Translations under genes and position numbers: made by a program
Shown here: positions 8,059 through 16,983 of the stretch, in pieces
Layout: each line of letters begins with the position of its first letter
Numbering within the stretch: the first letter of the stretch is position 1
From: Microbacterium sp. T2.11-28
GTDB taxonomy: Bacteria > Actinomycetota > Actinomycetes > Actinomycetales > Microbacteriaceae
DNA: 64,000 nt
Assembly (NCBI RefSeq): GCF_950097975.1
Contig: NZ_CATNHF010000028.1
Location: 1-64,000 of the forward strand
Reading direction: 5' to 3'
Notes under the pieces: generated by a model
The model's database searches: none
What the model saw: only the letters and a program-made list of their open reading frames with translations
Told to the model about the DNA's origin: nothing

Positions 8059-9836
8059 CCGCCGGCCCCGTCGTCGAGTCGGTACATGAGGATGTCGTCG
8101 CTGGAGTACTCGAGCATCCAGCGCGGGTCCGCGTCGACGATGGCGATGAGGTTGTCGAGCGACCCCGCCGGCAGCGTGCCGTAGTAGTCGTTGTAGTAGC
8201 GCATCTGCCGGGTGATGAGCATGATGGAGCGCTGGCCGCTCGCCAGCAGGGTCTCGGTCATCCGGTTCATGCGCGTCGGGTCGGAGAAGTCCTCGTCCTC
8301 CCACCACGAGTTCAGCCACGTGTCGATGCCCGTGTCGAACACGGCGCTGCTGCGGACGAAGTCCGCGTACTCGGCCACGAGCCGTCCGGGAGCGCCCGGC
8401 GCGACGCCGATGGTGAGGGTGCTCGGGTCCTCCTCGGTCAGGATGCGGGTCGCCACGTCGACGGACTCGGTCGTCACCAGGTTCGCGAACCAGCCCCCGT
8501 AGTACGCCTGCGCGGACAGCAGCGTCATGGCGGCGACGCCGACGATCGCCGTCGAGCGTCGTCCCCACGCGCTCGACGTGCGGACCGTGCGACCGCGTCT
8601 CCTCGCCTGGAGGAGCGCGGTGACCCCCGGCGCGAGGATCATCGCGCACCCCGGGAGCGAGTACATGAAGACGCGGAAGATCGCCTCGCCGCCGTACCCC
8701 TGACCGACGAGGATCAGCAGCGGCGAGAAGGCGATCGTCGCCACGGTCAGCGTCTCGCGCCGCTGCTGCGGATGCCGGATGAAGCGCCGGACGATCACCG
8801 CTCCCGCCGACACCCACACCGCCCCCGACACGATGCGCGCCGCCAGCGAGTTGACGGACTGGCCGATGCTCGGCGTCCCGCCCGACTGCTGCGAGCGCGT
8901 CTGCAGGTTGGCGAGCAGATCGAAGTTCAGCAGGCTCCCGAAGCGCGAGAGGACGTCCAGGTGCAGCAGCATGTAGCCGACGGCGAGGGCGACGAGGACC
9001 GCGACCAGGTAGCGCGGGCGGATCCTCCCCAGGATCGTCAGCGCGGCCGTCGCCGCGATCAGCCAGAACGGCGTCAGCTGGTGGGTGACCACGATCCCGG
9101 CGAAGATCGCCACCGCGACCCAGGCGGCGGCGCGGGAGCGGGTCGAGGACAGGAGCAGGGCGAGCACCACGATCCCCAGGGTGAAGGCGATCGCCTGCGG
9201 CGACATGTAGTCCTGCGCCACCCAGTTGGCGGCGTGGGCGAGGTAGGCCGCGACGAGCGAGGTCCACACGGGCATGTCGCGGGAGCGGCACAGGTGGTAC
9301 ACCGCATAGACGATCGCCAGCTGCACGACGACCGGGAACCACAGCGCCACGCTCGTCGTGTCGGTTCCGGTGACGTCGTTCAGCCACGCCACCAGCGCGA
9401 AGGCCCCCGGCCAGTTGTGGTAGATGTCGATCGTCTGGTCGACCGCCCCGTAGCGCTGGATGTAGTCGACCACCCCGAAGTGCTTGTACGTCCAGGAGTA
9501 GGACGGCTCGGCGACCCCCACGGTCATCGGCAGCCTCATGACGACCACCGTCATCACGAGCGCGGCCACCGCGCTGCGGCGGGCCTGCAGCGCGATGGCG
9601 AGGCAGAACCCCAGCGCCGCCAGGACGATCGATGCCGCGAACAGCGGGCTCGCCGCCGTGAGCAGCCCGAACATGCTCCAGGGCGCATCCCGCATGGTCG
9701 TCGCAGAGACGGCCCAGGCCGCTCCCGCTGCCGCCACCAGCGCGGCGGGCACGGTCCAGGTCGGGGGGCGACGGGTCTCGCGGCGGGGCGCGGGGGCGGC
9801 CGAGCTCGGCGCCGCACGGGTGATGATCGCCGTCAT
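8055..9836 (-). CDS. Polytopic membrane protein, GT-C glycosyltransferase or polymerase-like
   Basis: A 593-residue protein with roughly 11-12 transmembrane segments and a soluble C-terminal region of about 130 residues. The first large extracellular loop contains acidic and aromatic residues (SYSWTYKHFG, DIYHNWPGAF), typical of GT-C glycosyltransferases and O-antigen-polymerase-like proteins that use lipid-linked sugars. It is coupled by ATGA overlaps to the GT2 gene before it and the flippase after it. I infer polymerisation or sugar addition on the outer face of the membrane, but the family assignment is tentative. The ATG at 9836 was chosen for the overlap; the longer open frame upstream is shadow. 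Confidence 0.6.
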   Translation of the reverse strand: MTAIITRAAPSSAAPAPRRETRRPPTWTVPAALVAAAGAAWAVSATTMRDAPWSMFGLLTAASPLFAASIVLAALGFCLAIALQARRSAVAALVMTVVVMRLPMTVGVAEPSYSWTYKHFGVVDYIQRYGAVDQTIDIYHNWPGAFALVAWLNDVTGTDTTSVALWFPVVVQLAIVYAVYHLCRSRDMPVWTSLVAAYLAHAANWVAQDYMSPQAIAFTLGIVVLALLLSSTRSRAAAWVAVAIFAGIVVTHQLTPFWLIAATAALTILGRIRPRYLVAVLVALAVGYMLLHLDVLSRFGSLLNFDLLANLQTRSQQSGGTPSIGQSVNSLAARIVSGAVWVSAGAVIVRRFIRHPQQRRETLTVATIAFSPLLILVGQGYGGEAIFRVFMYSLPGCAMILAPGVTALLQARRRGRTVRTSSAWGRRSTAIVGVAAMTLLSAQAYYGGWFANLVTTESVDVATRILTEEDPSTLTIGVAPGAPGRLVAEYADFVRSSAVFDTGIDTWLNSWWEDEDFSDPTRMNRMTETLLASGQRSIMLITRQMRYYNDYYGTLPAGSLDNLIAIVDADPRWMLEYSSDDILMYRLDDGAGG

Positions 9837-11437
9837 GCCCGCACCCCCGCACGGAAGGTCGCCGCAGCCACGGCGAGCGTGGCCGCCGAGATCGCCGCGA
9901 GCGCGAGTGCCGGCTGCCACCAGGCGGCGAAGGCCGAGGCGGTGACCAGGAGGATCATCGCCGTGAGCCCCAGGGCCGGCACGGCCAGAGAGGTCAGCGG
10001 CGGTGAGAGCGGCACCCAGGCGCGGACCACCGCCCCGGGGCCCACGAGCACGAAGCAGGCGAGCAGGGCGAGGGAGAGGCCGGTGGGAAGCGGGAGGGCC
10101 GCAAGCAGGCCCAGCACGCCCGCGGCGGCGGCGATCGCCGCCCACAGCCGCCGCTCCAGCACCGCCCCGCGCGAGGACGGACCCGCGTAGACCCCCGCGT
10201 CGCGCTGGCGCCTGCTCTCGCGCAGGTAGCTGGCCGGGCCGCCCAGGATGCTCCGCAGCTCGCGGCGGGCGACGGAACGGTCGGCCTCCGAGGCGGCCCG
10301 CGTCGTCGCGGCGCCGTCGACGGTCGTCATGGGCTTGCGCAGCAGGCGGGAGACGGCACGCGGGGCGCGACGCACCGCGGCGCCGAGCATCCTGGGGTCC
10401 AGCACCACCGTCGTGGCCCAGGCCCCGAAGCCCCGGCCGTAGCCGACGGCCTGCGCCGTCAGCGCCGCGAGGTCCGCGCGGTGCCGGTGCCAGACGATCG
10501 CCGCCGGCTCGACGACGATCGCCGCGTCCGCGTAGAGGATCCGCAGGAACATGTCGAGGTCCTCGCCGCCCTGGGTGCCTGTCCCGGCGCCCAGCGCCGA
10601 GTCGAAGCCGCCGAGACCGACCATCGTGTCCCGGCGCACCGCGAAGTTCGCTCCGGTGCCGAATTCGCCGACGCAGAAGGGGAACATCGGCAGGTCGGCG
10701 GGCGGGTCGCTCAGGCGGAAGACGCGCGGCACGATGAGCTTCGACCAGCTGACCCGCGCGTCGAAGTAGCTCTGCACCGCATTGCGGAGCTCGCCGCTGG
10801 GGACGGCCCCGGTCACGCAGCCGACGTCGTCGCCGACGGCGAAGCCCGCCGCGAGCCGGCGGACCCACTGCGGGTCGACGATGACGTCGTCGTCGGTGAA
10901 GGCGACGATCGACGAGGTCGCGGCCCGCAGCCCGGCATTCCTCGCGTGGGAGAGCCCTGCGGCGTCCTCGCGCACGTAGCGGAAGTCGGGGTGCTCGCGC
11001 GCGACGAGCTCGGCGGTGCGCGTGGTGGCCGGTGCGTTGTCGACGACCACCACCTCGAGGGCCTCCCACTCGAGCGCCCCGAGGGAGTGCAGCGTCTCCC
11101 GGAGCGTCTCGGGGCGCTCCCGCGTGCACACGACGACCGTGACCGGCACGACGGCGGGCTCGGGGAGCCCGGCGGCGGGCGGCAGCGCGTCCACCGCCTC
11201 CCGGACGACCGCCGCATCGGCGGCGCCGTCCGAGACGGGCACGGCGACGTAGCCGCGGATGCCGGCGTCGTCGCGCACGAGCAGGCGAGCGCGATCGAAG
11301 CGCTCGCCGCCGTCGAGGAGCAGCGTGTCGGTCGCCGGGGTGAGCCGGTCGGCGTCGAGGAGTCCGACCCAGGTCGCCTCCTCGCGCTCGACCTCGCCGT
11401 GCAGGGGCATGGCGGCGGACAGGAGCAGTGTCGTCAT
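9833..11437 (-). CDS. GT2 family glycosyltransferase with C-terminal membrane segments
   Basis: A 534-residue protein. An N-terminal region of about 100 residues is followed by a GT-A domain (VTVVVCTRERPETL, the DDD metal-binding motif in VAFTDDDVIVD, GLSHARNAGL, and an acidic GGEDLDMFLRI motif), then about four transmembrane helices near the C-terminus. It should extend a lipid-linked glycan at the inner face of the membrane. The start at 11437 overlaps the upstream stop by 4 nt. Donor sugar and linkage cannot be predicted. Confidence 0.85.
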   Translation of the reverse strand: MTTLLLSAAMPLHGEVEREEATWVGLLDADRLTPATDTLLLDGGERFDRARLLVRDDAGIRGYVAVPVSDGAADAAVVREAVDALPPAAGLPEPAVVPVTVVVCTRERPETLRETLHSLGALEWEALEVVVVDNAPATTRTAELVAREHPDFRYVREDAAGLSHARNAGLRAATSSIVAFTDDDVIVDPQWVRRLAAGFAVGDDVGCVTGAVPSGELRNAVQSYFDARVSWSKLIVPRVFRLSDPPADLPMFPFCVGEFGTGANFAVRRDTMVGLGGFDSALGAGTGTQGGEDLDMFLRILYADAAIVVEPAAIVWHRHRADLAALTAQAVGYGRGFGAWATTVVLDPRMLGAAVRRAPRAVSRLLRKPMTTVDGAATTRAASEADRSVARRELRSILGGPASYLRESRRQRDAGVYAGPSSRGAVLERRLWAAIAAAAGVLGLLAALPLPTGLSLALLACFVLVGPGAVVRAWVPLSPPLTSLAVPALGLTAMILLVTASAFAAWWQPALALAAISAATLAVAAATFRAGVRA

Positions 11438-12894
11438 GCGGAGCCTCCAGAGACAGGAGCAGCGGGGACAGGAGCAGCGGGGACGGAAGCAGCGGCGGCG
11501 GGAGCAGCGGGAACGGGAGCAGCGGCGGCGGGAGCAGCGGGCGAAGGCGCGTGCGCGGGGGAGACGGGACCCGGCGCCGCCCCGATGCGGGCGGGCGCCC
11601 AGGTGCCGATGAGGGCGAGGGCCCCGGCGCCGATCAGCAGAGACAGCGCGGCGCCGGCGGCGCCGAGGACGGGGATGAGCGTCGCGCAGCCGGCGAGCAC
11701 GAGCAGGATCCACACGCCGTTGGCGGCGATCACGGGCGCGACGCGCTGGCGGGCGCGCAGCAGGGCCGACCACAGGTCGTAGCGGGGGCGCAGCGCGCTC
11801 GCGAGGACGAGGGCGGCGACGATGAGCAGGCCCTGCGCGGGGGCGTAGTCGTCGCCCAGCAGCCACATCACCAGCGGCGCCGCGGCGGTGGCGGCGGCGC
11901 CGAGCAGCAGCACGATGCGCGACACCCTCGCGGCGAGGTGCCGGGTCGCCTCCGCGCTCGCGTCGTAGTCGATCGACGCGTTGCGCGCGAGCGAGGTGGC
12001 CACCCCGACGCCGATGAGGTCCAGGGCGACGCTCACCTGGTAGCTGAGGGCGAACACGGCGCCCTCGGCCGGCGAGGAGAGCACCGTCACGAGGAACGAG
12101 AGCGACAGCCCGAGCGCGAGGACGGATCCGGTCGCCACGGCGTTCTGCGCCGTGAAGCGGACGAACGCGCGGGACAGGGCGCGGTCCCAGTGCCGGCCGG
12201 GGTCGCCTGCGGTGCGGAGGGCGGCGAGCGCCCGAGGCGCGACGACCAGCAGGCTGACGGCCGTGGCGACCAGGGCCGGCGCGAGGGTCGCGATCAGCAG
12301 GAGGTAGGGCTGGTCCGGCGCGAGCACGCCCATCGCGCCGACCAGGGCGACCTTCCCCGCCCCCGCCACCGCGCTCAGCCAGGCCGTGGCCCGCGCCGAC
12401 CCCGCCCCGGCCAGGGCCTGCGTCTGCAGGTTGAAGAGCGCCCAGACCACGGTGGCGACCGTCACGATCACTACGACGACGGGTGCCGGCTGGTCGCCCG
12501 GCAGGAGGCTGCCGGCGAGCAGGCCCGCGCCCGCCCCGGCGACCACGGCGGTGCCCGCGGTGACGGCGACCGCGCGCGACATCACAGCGGCAGAGGCAGG
12601 CCCGCCCGGCGGCAGCAGCACGACGAGCGCGCTTCCCGGACCGACGGCGGCGAACGCGGCCGCCGCCATGACGATCGACAGCAGCGAGGCCTCCACGCCC
12701 AGCGTCGTCTGCGGGAGCACGACGGCGGCGACGGCCCAGAAGAGGACTCCCGACCCGCTGCCGACGGCGTACCCGGTGAACAGCCAGGCGGCGTCCCGCG
12801 AGATGGTGCGCGCCGCGCGGCTCCCGGCCGACTCGCGCGTCCCCGGGGCTGCGGGGGCGGGCGGTCGCAGAGCGCGCGGCGGGTGGGAGGTCAT
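11434..12894 (-). CDS. Polysaccharide flippase-like membrane protein, first copy
   Basis: A 486-residue protein with about 12 hydrophobic helices after a 30-residue Pro/Ala-rich N-terminus, resembling lipopolysaccharide/polysaccharide biosynthesis transporters. The last ~45 residues are a low-complexity Ala/Pro/Val tail encoded by a degenerate tandem repeat (about 11455-11541) and are probably cytoplasmic and disordered. It overlaps both operon neighbours by 4 nt. Likely function is transmembrane movement of a lipid-linked oligosaccharide; a second, divergent flippase lies downstream in the same operon. Confidence 0.75.
   Translation of the reverse strand: MTSHPPRALRPPAPAAPGTRESAGSRAARTISRDAAWLFTGYAVGSGSGVLFWAVAAVVLPQTTLGVEASLLSIVMAAAAFAAVGPGSALVVLLPPGGPASAAVMSRAVAVTAGTAVVAGAGAGLLAGSLLPGDQPAPVVVVIVTVATVVWALFNLQTQALAGAGSARATAWLSAVAGAGKVALVGAMGVLAPDQPYLLLIATLAPALVATAVSLLVVAPRALAALRTAGDPGRHWDRALSRAFVRFTAQNAVATGSVLALGLSLSFLVTVLSSPAEGAVFALSYQVSVALDLIGVGVATSLARNASIDYDASAEATRHLAARVSRIVLLLGAAATAAAPLVMWLLGDDYAPAQGLLIVAALVLASALRPRYDLWSALLRARQRVAPVIAANGVWILLVLAGCATLIPVLGAAGAALSLLIGAGALALIGTWAPARIGAAPGPVSPAHAPSPAAPAAAAPVPAAPAAAASVPAAPVPAAPVSGGSA
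11455..11541. repeat. Degenerate GGAGCAGCGG-type tandem repeat inside a coding sequence
   Basis: Repeated GGAGCAGCGG cores with variable spacers encode the Ala/Pro/Val tail of the flippase at 11434-12894. Such coding repeats can change in copy number by slippage. The region shows no sign of being intergenic or mobile. Confidence 0.6.
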
Positions 12895-13835
12895 GTCCCC
12901 GCCGGCTCCGCGATCAGGGGGCGACGTGCCGACACCGGGCGCGGGGACAGCCGTCCGCGCAGGAATCCGGCGGCCGCCAGGGCCACCGAGAGGGCGATGG
13001 CGCCCGCGCCGATCCATCCGCCGGGACCGTCGCCGAGCTGGCGGACGATGCCGGCCGGAAGCACGCCGGTGACATAGGCCGACTCGGAGGCGAGGGCGCT
13101 CTGGCGTCCGACGGTGCGGCTGATCGCCGCCTTGGAGATGCCTTCGCACCAGCTGCGGTGGGCGACGTAGCGCAGCCGGACGCGATCGGCGCTGACGTGG
13201 TGGTGGACGATCGCTCCCGGAACGTAGCGGATCAGCCGTGCGGGATCTTCCGCGCGCAGCCGGATGCAGACCTCCGTCTCCTCGCACCCGATGGGCAGGC
13301 GCCCGACCCGCCCGGTGTCCGGGTTGAACCCGCCGAGCGCGCGGAGGGGCGCCGTGCGGTAGGCCATGGAGCACCCCATGACGTTGCGCACGTCGGCGTC
13401 GTCCTCGGGCAGTCCGAGGTAGCTGCAGCCGACGATCCAGAGGAGCTCGGGGGGCAGCACGGCCGGGGCCGCGCCGGGCCAGATCGGCAGTGCACGGCCT
13501 CCCGTGGCGACGACGGCGGGGTCGTCGAAGGGCGCCGTGAGACCGGCGAGCCAGCCCTCGTCGGCCCAGGCGTCGTCGTCCAGGAACGCGACCACCTCGG
13601 CATCGGTCGCCGCCAGCGCCGTGTTGCGCGCGGTGGACAGGCCCTGGGCACCGACGTTCGCGATGACCGTCAGATCGGGCCAGCGCTCGACGGCGCGGGC
13701 GCGGAGCGCGTCGTTGTGGTCGACGACGAGGATCGTCTCGTGCGCCGGCTGCTGTGCGCGCACCGACTCGACCGAGAGGACGAGCTGATCCCACCGGTCG
13801 AGCGTGTACGCGCAGATGACCACGGCGATCGACAT
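12891..13835 (-). CDS. GT2 family glycosyltransferase
   Basis: A 314-residue GT-A enzyme: AVVICAYTLDRWDQL at the N-terminus, the DDD metal motif in VAFLDDDAWAD, GLSTARNTAL, and the acceptor-side GCEETEVCIRLR motif. The C-terminal ~100 residues include at least one hydrophobic helix (near 270-290) that could tether it to the membrane. It follows the first operon gene after a 4-nt gap and overlaps the next by 4 nt. It should add a sugar to the lipid-linked intermediate; specificity is unknown. Confidence 0.87.
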   Translation of the reverse strand: MSIAVVICAYTLDRWDQLVLSVESVRAQQPAHETILVVDHNDALRARAVERWPDLTVIANVGAQGLSTARNTALAATDAEVVAFLDDDAWADEGWLAGLTAPFDDPAVVATGGRALPIWPGAAPAVLPPELLWIVGCSYLGLPEDDADVRNVMGCSMAYRTAPLRALGGFNPDTGRVGRLPIGCEETEVCIRLRAEDPARLIRYVPGAIVHHHVSADRVRLRYVAHRSWCEGISKAAISRTVGRQSALASESAYVTGVLPAGIVRQLGDGPGGWIGAGAIALSVALAAAGFLRGRLSPRPVSARRPLIAEPAGT

Positions 13836-13839
13836 GGAC

Positions 13840-14628
13840 TCAGCCCATCGCCCCGCTGGGCTCGATGGCCGCCTCCAGGAGCGCGGGCTCCAGGCGGGTG
13901 CGGGTGCGCCACCGACGGCGCTCGTCGAGGACCGTCCTGAGCACCCGCAGACCGTCCGAGATGGCGTGGAGGTTGCTCTCGCCGTGGATCCGCGACAGCT
14001 CGACGCTCGGGACCTCGACCACCCGCAGCCGGTTCTGCGCGAACCGGCAGTTGAGCAGGGTCTCGATCTCGAAGCCGTCGCCCCACGCCATGGCCTCCGC
14101 CCCGTCGGCCAGGTGGACCGGGGGCAGCTCGAGTGCCGGCAGCACGCGGCGCCAGAACGCGTTGTAGCCGTAGCAGAGGTCGGTGTACCGCGTTCCGAGG
14201 AGGGCGTTGGTCAGGAGGTTCAGCATCCGGTTGCCGAGGTTGCGGTGCAGCGTGATGTCCTCGCTGGCGCCGCCCGCCATGTACCGGCTGCCCTTGCTGA
14301 CGTCCGCTCCGCGCACGAGCGCGTCGACGAAGCGGGGGATCTCGGCGGCGTCCGCCGAGCCGTCCGCGTCGAACATCACGATGATGTCGCCGGTGGCGCG
14401 CTCGAAGCCGCAGACCAGGGCGTTGCCCTTGCCGCGCCGCGTCTGGGTGATGACGTCGACACCCGGTCGGACGCGCCGCGCCACCTCGGCCGTCCCGTCG
14501 ACGGAGTGGCCGTCGACCACGATGATCTCGTGGACCTCGGGCAGCTGGGGGAGGACGATCTCGAGGTTCTTCGCCTCGTTGCGTGCCGGGACGATGATCG
14601 AGATTCGGGGGGAGTGCAGATCGGTCAT
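13840..14628 (-). CDS. GT2 glycosyltransferase, dolichyl-phosphate-mannose-synthase-like
   Basis: First gene of the glycan operon. The 262-residue product carries ISIIVPARNEAKNLEIVLPQL, a VVDGHSVDGT segment and the FDADGSAD metal-binding site, with no membrane helices, like polyprenyl-phosphate sugar synthases of the DPM1 group. It may make the lipid-phosphate sugar donor for the GT-C-like protein downstream (inference). I chose the ATG at 14628 because an AAAGG-type ribosome site lies about 10 nt upstream and the family N-terminus begins just after it. An in-frame ATG at 14727 would add 33 residues unlike the family. Confidence 0.85.
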   Translation of the reverse strand: MTDLHSPRISIIVPARNEAKNLEIVLPQLPEVHEIIVVDGHSVDGTAEVARRVRPGVDVITQTRRGKGNALVCGFERATGDIIVMFDADGSADAAEIPRFVDALVRGADVSKGSRYMAGGASEDITLHRNLGNRMLNLLTNALLGTRYTDLCYGYNAFWRRVLPALELPPVHLADGAEAMAWGDGFEIETLLNCRFAQNRLRVVEVPSVELSRIHGESNLHAISDGLRVLRTVLDERRRWRTRTRLEPALLEAAIEPSGAMG

Positions 14629-14848
14629 GGGGGAGGGCGCCTTTCGCAGAGATGAGACAGGACGTGATGACCAGAGCTGTTCAGTTGGCACGCAGAACCG
14701 ATCTCCTGCGCGGCGTTGCGATCTCACGCCCTGGTTTCCCCGGACTCTCGTCGACGGAGGATCGGTCCGTTGCGATGCACTGCGGGAGGGGGAGCAGGGA
14801 TGGTGCCGTTGCGGTGGATCTCTTCCTCGATGCTCCCGCCGTCGTGTT

Positions 14849-14868
14849 TCGGCCGGATAAACGGCCGA
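14849..14868. promoter_or_regulatory. Inverted repeat TCGGCCG-N6-CGGCCGA upstream of the glycan operon
   Basis: Perfect 7-bp arms (14849-14855, 14862-14868) around GATAAA. Together with the flanking GTT it reads GTTTCGGCCGGATAAACGGCC, differing only by small indels and one base from the repeat at 2208-2231. It could be an operator or a promoter element of a shared regulon. Confidence 0.45.
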
Positions 14869-14897
14869 CAGCAGTCCGATTAAGCCGGGCCGCGCCC

Positions 14898-14951
14898 TGT
14901 CCGCCGGATGGCCGACACCCGCCCTCCGCGTGTCCGCCGGATGGAGGACAC
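14898..14951. repeat. Two 21-bp direct repeats TGTCCGCCGGATGGnnGACAC
   Basis: Copies at 14898-14918 and 14931-14951 differ at two bases, with starts 33 bp apart (about three helical turns). Each is itself a partial palindrome (TGTCC...GGACA in the second copy). The phased placement about 30 bp upstream of a TACGAT box suggests a paired transcription-factor site, but no regulator is identified. Confidence 0.45.
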
Positions 14952-15029
14952 TCCCAGGTGCGAGGCGCTCCGAGAGCGGTACGATGGCCCCAGCGGGCGC
15001 GATCGGACGCCGGACTCAGGAGGACGCAC

Positions 15030-15194
15030 GTGTGGGGACGCAAGCGCGACGACGCGCTCTCGGATCAGTGCCAGTGCGGCCATGACCGCGACGCCCACGA
15101 GCACTACCGCCGGGGCACCGAGTGCTCGCTCTGCGACATCCGGCAGTGCTCACAGTTCCAGGCGGTCTCCGTGCCGCAGTACTCGAAGGCGTGA
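15030..15194 (+). CDS. Small Cys-rich protein, putative zinc ribbon
   Basis: A 54-residue protein starting at GTG 15030, preceded by a perfect AGGAGG at 15018-15023 with 6-nt spacing, which is stronger evidence than the longer open frame beginning at 14652. It contains CQCGH, then HEHYRRGTECSLCDIRQC: several Cys and His residues in pairs that could bind one or two zinc ions. Charged N-terminus, no signal peptide. It lies 28 nt upstream of proS and may be co-transcribed with it. I do not recognise the family; function unknown. Confidence 0.75.
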   Translation: MWGRKRDDALSDQCQCGHDRDAHEHYRRGTECSLCDIRQCSQFQAVSVPQYSKA

Positions 15195-15222
15195 GGCTCC
15201 CCGCCCCGTAAGCTAGACCCTC

Positions 15223-16977
15223 GTGGTCACACGTCTGTCGAACTTCTTCCTCCGCACGCTCCGTGAAGATCCCGCGGATGCCGAGGTCACGAGCCATCGC
15301 CTGCTCGTGCGCGCCGGGTACATCCGCCGCGCCGCACCGGGGATCTTCACCTGGCTGCCGCTCGGCCTGCGCGTGAAGGCCAAGATCGAGGCCGTGATCC
15401 GCGAGGAGATGGCGGCCGCCGGGGCGTTCGAGGTGCACTTCCCCGCGCTCCTGCCGCGCGACCCGTACGAGGCGTCGGGCCGGTGGACCTCCTACGGCGA
15501 CGGCATCTTCCGGCTGCAGGACCGCAAGGGGGCCGACTACCTGCTCGCGCCGACCCACGAGGAGATGTTCACGCTCCTCGTGAAGGACCTCTACTCGTCC
15601 TACAAGGACCTGCCGCTGACGATCTATCAGATCCAGGACAAGTACCGCGACGAGGCCCGTCCCCGTGCCGGGCTCCTGCGCGGCCGTGAGTTCACGATGA
15701 AGGACGCGTACTCGTTCGACTACACCGATGAGGGACAGGACCGCTCCTACCAGGCGCAGCGCGACGCCTACGAGCGCATCTTCCAGCGGCTCGGACTCGA
15801 ATACGTCATCGTCGCCGCCGACAACGGGCTGATGGGCGGGGCCCGCTCCGAGGAGTTCCTCCACCCCACCCCGGTCGGCGAGGACACGTTCGTGCGCTCG
15901 GCCGGCGGCTACGCGGCCAACGTCGAGGCGTTCACGACGGTCGCCCCCGACCCCGTCCCGTTCGACGGCCTGCCCGATCCCGTGATCTTCGACTCTCCCG
16001 GCACGCCGACGATCGACACGCTCGTCGCGCACGCCAACGCCGTGCTCGACGGCGAGTTCACCGCGGCCGACACGCTGAAGAACGTCGTCCTCGCCCTGAC
16101 CCACCTCGACGGCTCGCGCGAGCTGGTGGTCGTCGGCCTCCCCGGCGACCGCGAGATCGACGACAAGCGCGCCGAGGTGGCCTTCGCCCCCGCCGCGGTC
16201 GAGCCGGCCACCCCCGAGGACTTCGAGCGCCACCCGCTGCTGGTCAAGGGCTACATCGGCCCCTGGTCGCCGCAGGGTGCGATCCTCGGCGAGGAGTCTG
16301 CCACGGGCATCCGCTACCTCCTCGATCCCCGGGTCGTGGAGGGCACCTCGTGGATCACGGGCGCCAACATCGACCAGAAGCACGCGCACTCGGTCGTGGC
16401 CGGCCGCGACTTCGGCAACGACGGCTTCGTCGAGGTCGCGAGCGTCCGCCCCGGCGATCCGGCCCCCGACGGCTCGGGACCGGTCGAGCTTGCTCGCGGG
16501 ATGGAGATCGGGCACGTCTTCGCGCTCGGCCGCTTCTTCGCCGAGACCCTCGGGCTGAAGGTGCTCGACGAGAACGGCAAGCAGGTCACCGTCACGATGG
16601 GCTCCTACGGCATCGGGGTCACGCGGATCCTCGCGATCATCGCCGAGCTCAACAACGACGACAAAGGCCTCGTGTGGCCGTCGTGGGTCGCGCCCTTCGA
16701 CGTGCTGGTCGTCGGGACCGGTCGCGACGGCGCGGCGTTCGAGCTCGCCGAGACGCTGTCGGCGGACCTCGAGGCGGCCGGGTTCGACGTGCTCTACGAC
16801 GACCGGCCCAAGGTGTCGCCCGGAGTGAAGTTCGCCGACGCCGAGCTCGTCGGCGTGCCGCGGATCGTCATCGTCGGCCGAGGTGCGGCCGACGGCGAGG
16901 TCGAGGTCTGGGACCGTCGCTCGGGAGAGCGCGAGGTCGTCCCCGTCGCCGAGGCCGTCGCGCGTCTCGCGCGCTGA
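15223..16977 (+). CDS. proS: Proline--tRNA ligase
   Basis: Charges tRNA-Pro with proline using ATP in the cytosol. The 584-residue length and the ~180-residue insertion (about 225-400) between motifs 2 and 3 mark the bacterial-type ProRS with an editing (INS) domain. Motif 2 is seen as [17 protein letters not shown] and motif 3 as [11 protein letters not shown]; the C-terminal anticodon-binding domain follows (about 480-584). The start is GTG at 15223; a TAAGCT box at 15209-15214 lies 8 nt upstream, so a near-leaderless transcript is possible besides read-through from the small gene. Confidence 0.96.
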   Translation: MVTRLSNFFLRTLREDPADAEVTSHRLLVRAGYIRRAAPGIFTWLPLGLRVKAKIEAVIREEMAAAGAFEVHFPALLPRDPYEASGRWTSYGDGIFRLQDRKGADYLLAPTHEEMFTLLVKDLYSSYKDLPLTIYQIQDKYRDEARPRAGLLRGREFTMKDAYSFDYTDEGQDRSYQAQRDAYERIFQRLGLEYVIVAADNGLMGGARSEEFLHPTPVGEDTFVRSAGGYAANVEAFTTVAPDPVPFDGLPDPVIFDSPGTPTIDTLVAHANAVLDGEFTAADTLKNVVLALTHLDGSRELVVVGLPGDREIDDKRAEVAFAPAAVEPATPEDFERHPLLVKGYIGPWSPQGAILGEESATGIRYLLDPRVVEGTSWITGANIDQKHAHSVVAGRDFGNDGFVEVASVRPGDPAPDGSGPVELARGMEIGHVFALGRFFAETLGLKVLDENGKQVTVTMGSYGIGVTRILAIIAELNNDDKGLVWPSWVAPFDVLVVGTGRDGAAFELAETLSADLEAAGFDVLYDDRPKVSPGVKFADAELVGVPRIVIVGRGAADGEVEVWDRRSGEREVVPVAEAVARLAR

Positions 16978-16983
16978 CGGGCG

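Larger units (their letters stand above)
14629..15029. promoter_or_regulatory. 401-bp non-coding divergent regulatory region
   Basis: The only gene-free stretch above 300 bp in the window. It separates the minus-strand glycan operon from the plus-strand small protein and proS. It holds an inverted repeat at 14849-14868, two 21-bp direct repeats at 14898-14918 and 14931-14951, and a TACGAT -10-like box at 14980-14985 for the plus strand. The glycan operon would have a leader of up to about 200 nt if transcribed from near the inverted repeat. Open frames here show no coding character. Confidence 0.6.

Noticed and set aside
14652..15029. Upstream extension of the small Cys-rich protein to a 180-codon frame
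   Set aside because: The added part is low in coding character, crosses the direct repeats and inverted repeat, and the perfect AGGAGG points to GTG 15030.
15016..16515. A 499-codon open frame antisense to proS
   Set aside because: proS is unmistakable; the antisense frame has no ribosome site or family features.
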